Shown: piece by piece, positions 12,496 to 13,894 of the stretch
Position numbering within the stretch: position 1 is the first letter of the stretch
Layout of the letters: each line of letters begins with the position of its first letter
Source of the DNA: an uncultured Lachnoanaerobaculum sp.
GTDB lineage: Bacteria; Bacillota; Clostridia; Lachnospirales; Lachnospiraceae
NCBI GenBank assembly: GCA_937925515.1
Contig: CALALP010000062.1
Location: 1 to 13,894 of the forward strand
DNA length: 13,894 bases
Direction of reading: 5' to 3'
Translations under genes and position numbers: made by a program
Notes under the pieces: generated by a model
Seen by the model: only the letters and a program-made list of their open reading frames with translations
Told to the model about the DNA's origin: nothing
The model's database searches: none

Positions 12496-13894
12496 TTGAT
12501 TTTCTATTATTGAAAACAGCTACTTTTTTATCTATTGGTTTACTATAAATAGCATTTGAAATATTTCCTATTTTATTAACTATTACTGGAGTGCTTTCAA
12601 ATAAAAGCCTTGTACCATCTTCTTTAAGTACACCGTTTTCATTTCTATAGTTCCATTCATTTACGAATAATTTATAATATCCTAACTTTACTTTATTTCC
12701 TTCTTTTAACCATTCTAATTTTATATTAGTCCATTCTTGGTCGCTAGAGTTATTTAAGTAATAACTATCTGTTACTTTTGCAAATGATTGTAATTGATAT
12801 TCTTGTACACCATCAGGACTATATCCTAATGCATAATAATATCCATCACTATCTTCTGATTTTCTAATATCCCATCTAAATGTTTCATATATATTATTAG
12901 TTAAATCTTTTTCTGGTCTAACAACCATTTCTGGAATTAAACTAAATTCAAATTCAACACTGTCTGATGCGTTTCCTGAATAATCATAAGCAATCATTTT
13001 ACATTTATAATCACCAACATCAAAAGGTGTTATATTATTCATTCTAATAGTTCCATATTCTTTAGAAGCTTGAATTACATAATCTGGATATGTATTATAA
13101 TTAGCTTCAGCCACATTTGTTTTAAAGAAGAAATGCACTTCTCTAAAATTCCATCCAGCATATTTTTCACTTCTAGCATTATTTATTATATCTATACTAA
13201 AATGCTTTTTATTGATAATTAATTTAGAACCATCTAGTCTATGTTGTTCATTAGGTATTTTATAGATTGGTTTTATAGGTTTTTCATTGTAAACGAAGAA
13301 GTTAATTATCTTTTCTTCGCTATCTAAGTTATAAGGATTAACTGAAGTTAAACTCATAATATATTCTCCTTCTTCGTTAAATTTATTTCTATTAATTCTA
13401 TATATATTGTCTGCAAATTCATTTCCCTGAAGTTCTATTCTATCTTCAAGTATTAAATTACCATTCTTTGTAATTCTTATTTTTATAGCTTTATGATTAG
13501 AACTTCTTCTTATTTTTAAATTTACTGTTTTAGTTCCTTTATTACTTAAATAAAAATACAGAGATTTATTATTAAAGTCTGTATTTAAGTAATCAAATAA
13601 TGGTTCTTCTAAGAAAGTTTTATTTGTTTCAGAATAAAATCTTTCACATTCTAAAGGTCCTATATTGTTTAAACTATTAAAATATCCTATTGTACCTTTT
13701 TCTCCAAACTGTAAATATTGATTTCTTATTATTCTAAAATCTTCATCTAATAGTTTATTAGAAACAGTAGGCATTTTAAAACTTACTTTCTTATAACCAC
13801 ATTCTTTTTTCCAATAGTCTAATATTTTTCTACTTAGGTTGTGATCACCAAACTGGTCAGGATTTTCGGTGTACTTCATATCGTAGTTCCACTT
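12488..13894 (-). CDS. Unrecognised protein of tandem beta-sandwich-like domains, N-terminus beyond the window edge
   Basis: I do not recognise this gene. The frame is open to the right edge: five codons precede the ATG at 13879 in frame, and that ATG has no ribosome binding site. It is therefore likely an internal methionine and the N-terminus is missing. Numbered from it, 463 residues are seen. After a mixed region (1-100), three stretches look like Ig or fibronectin-III-type domains, each near a late GEY/GDY/GYY step: about 101-198 (EEGEYIMSL), 204-316 (VGDYKCKMIAYDYSGNASDS) and 318-435 (LGYYKLFVNEW). No membrane segment, sorting signal or enzyme motif is visible. Hand counts of six 60-base lines give 17-27% GC, lower than most of polC. 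A phage structural or tail-associated protein is the best guess; a secreted adhesin is an alternative. Confidence 0.55.
   Translation of the reverse strand, partial: KWNYDMKYTENPDQFGDHNLSRKILDYWKKECGYKKVSFKMPTVSNKLLDEDFRIIRNQYLQFGEKGTIGYFNSLNNIGPLECERFYSETNKTFLEEPLFDYLNTDFNNKSLYFYLSNKGTKTVNLKIRRSSNHKAIKIRITKNGNLILEDRIELQGNEFADNIYRINRNKFNEEGEYIMSLTSVNPYNLDSEEKIINFFVYNEKPIKPIYKIPNEQHRLDGSKLIINKKHFSIDIINNARSEKYAGWNFREVHFFFKTNVAEANYNTYPDYVIQASKEYGTIRMNNITPFDVGDYKCKMIAYDYSGNASDSVEFEFSLIPEMVVRPEKDLTNNIYETFRWDIRKSEDSDGYYYALGYSPDGVQEYQLQSFAKVTDSYYLNNSSDQEWTNIKLEWLKEGNKVKLGYYKLFVNEWNYRNENGVLKEDGTRLLFESTPVIVNKIGNISNAIYSKPIDKKVAVFNNRKSNE

Overview
The window reads as the chromosome of a low-GC Gram-positive bacterium, probably of class Clostridia. 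A Lachnospiraceae-like host is plausible but is inference only. The evidence is a Gram-positive PolC replicative polymerase, the MEP isoprenoid enzyme IspG, strong AAGGAG-type ribosome binding sites, sigma-A-like promoters and AT-rich codon use.

Left part (1-3065, plus strand): a 17-bp perfect hairpin and a duplicated 20-base motif precede two CUT1-type ABC permeases and a GH88 unsaturated glucuronyl hydrolase. Together they look like the import and cleavage end of a glycosaminoglycan (or related polyuronide) utilisation operon. The solute-binding protein is probably off the left edge, and no transporter ATPase is present. Next (3070-3620) is a RelBE-type toxin-antitoxin pair. Its promoter is buried in a nearly perfect 37-bp palindrome that also covers part of the antitoxin Shine-Dalgarno.

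Middle (3621-5586): a strong promoter and a structured leader with a possible pseudoknot drive rpsB (ribosomal protein S2), followed by tsf (EF-Ts). A 16-bp perfect hairpin closes the unit and separates it from the convergent polC.

Right part (5587-12378, minus strand): rseP, ispG and polC form an operon with its own promoter. In many Firmicutes rpsB-tsf and rseP-(ispG)-polC lie in one co-directional cluster with pyrH, frr, uppS, cdsA and dxr between them. Here the two ends face each other and the middle genes are absent, which suggests an inversion or other rearrangement.

Beyond the rseP promoter (12365-13894, minus strand) lies a different kind of DNA: a very AT-rich gene for a protein of apparent tandem beta-sandwich domains, running off the right edge, followed by an overlapping short reading frame that appears truncated. 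It occupies the place where dxr would be expected and may be a phage or mobile-element remnant, or an assembly junction. I do not recognise this protein family. No tRNA, rRNA, CRISPR array or insertion sequence was seen, and no intergenic stretch exceeds 300 bases.
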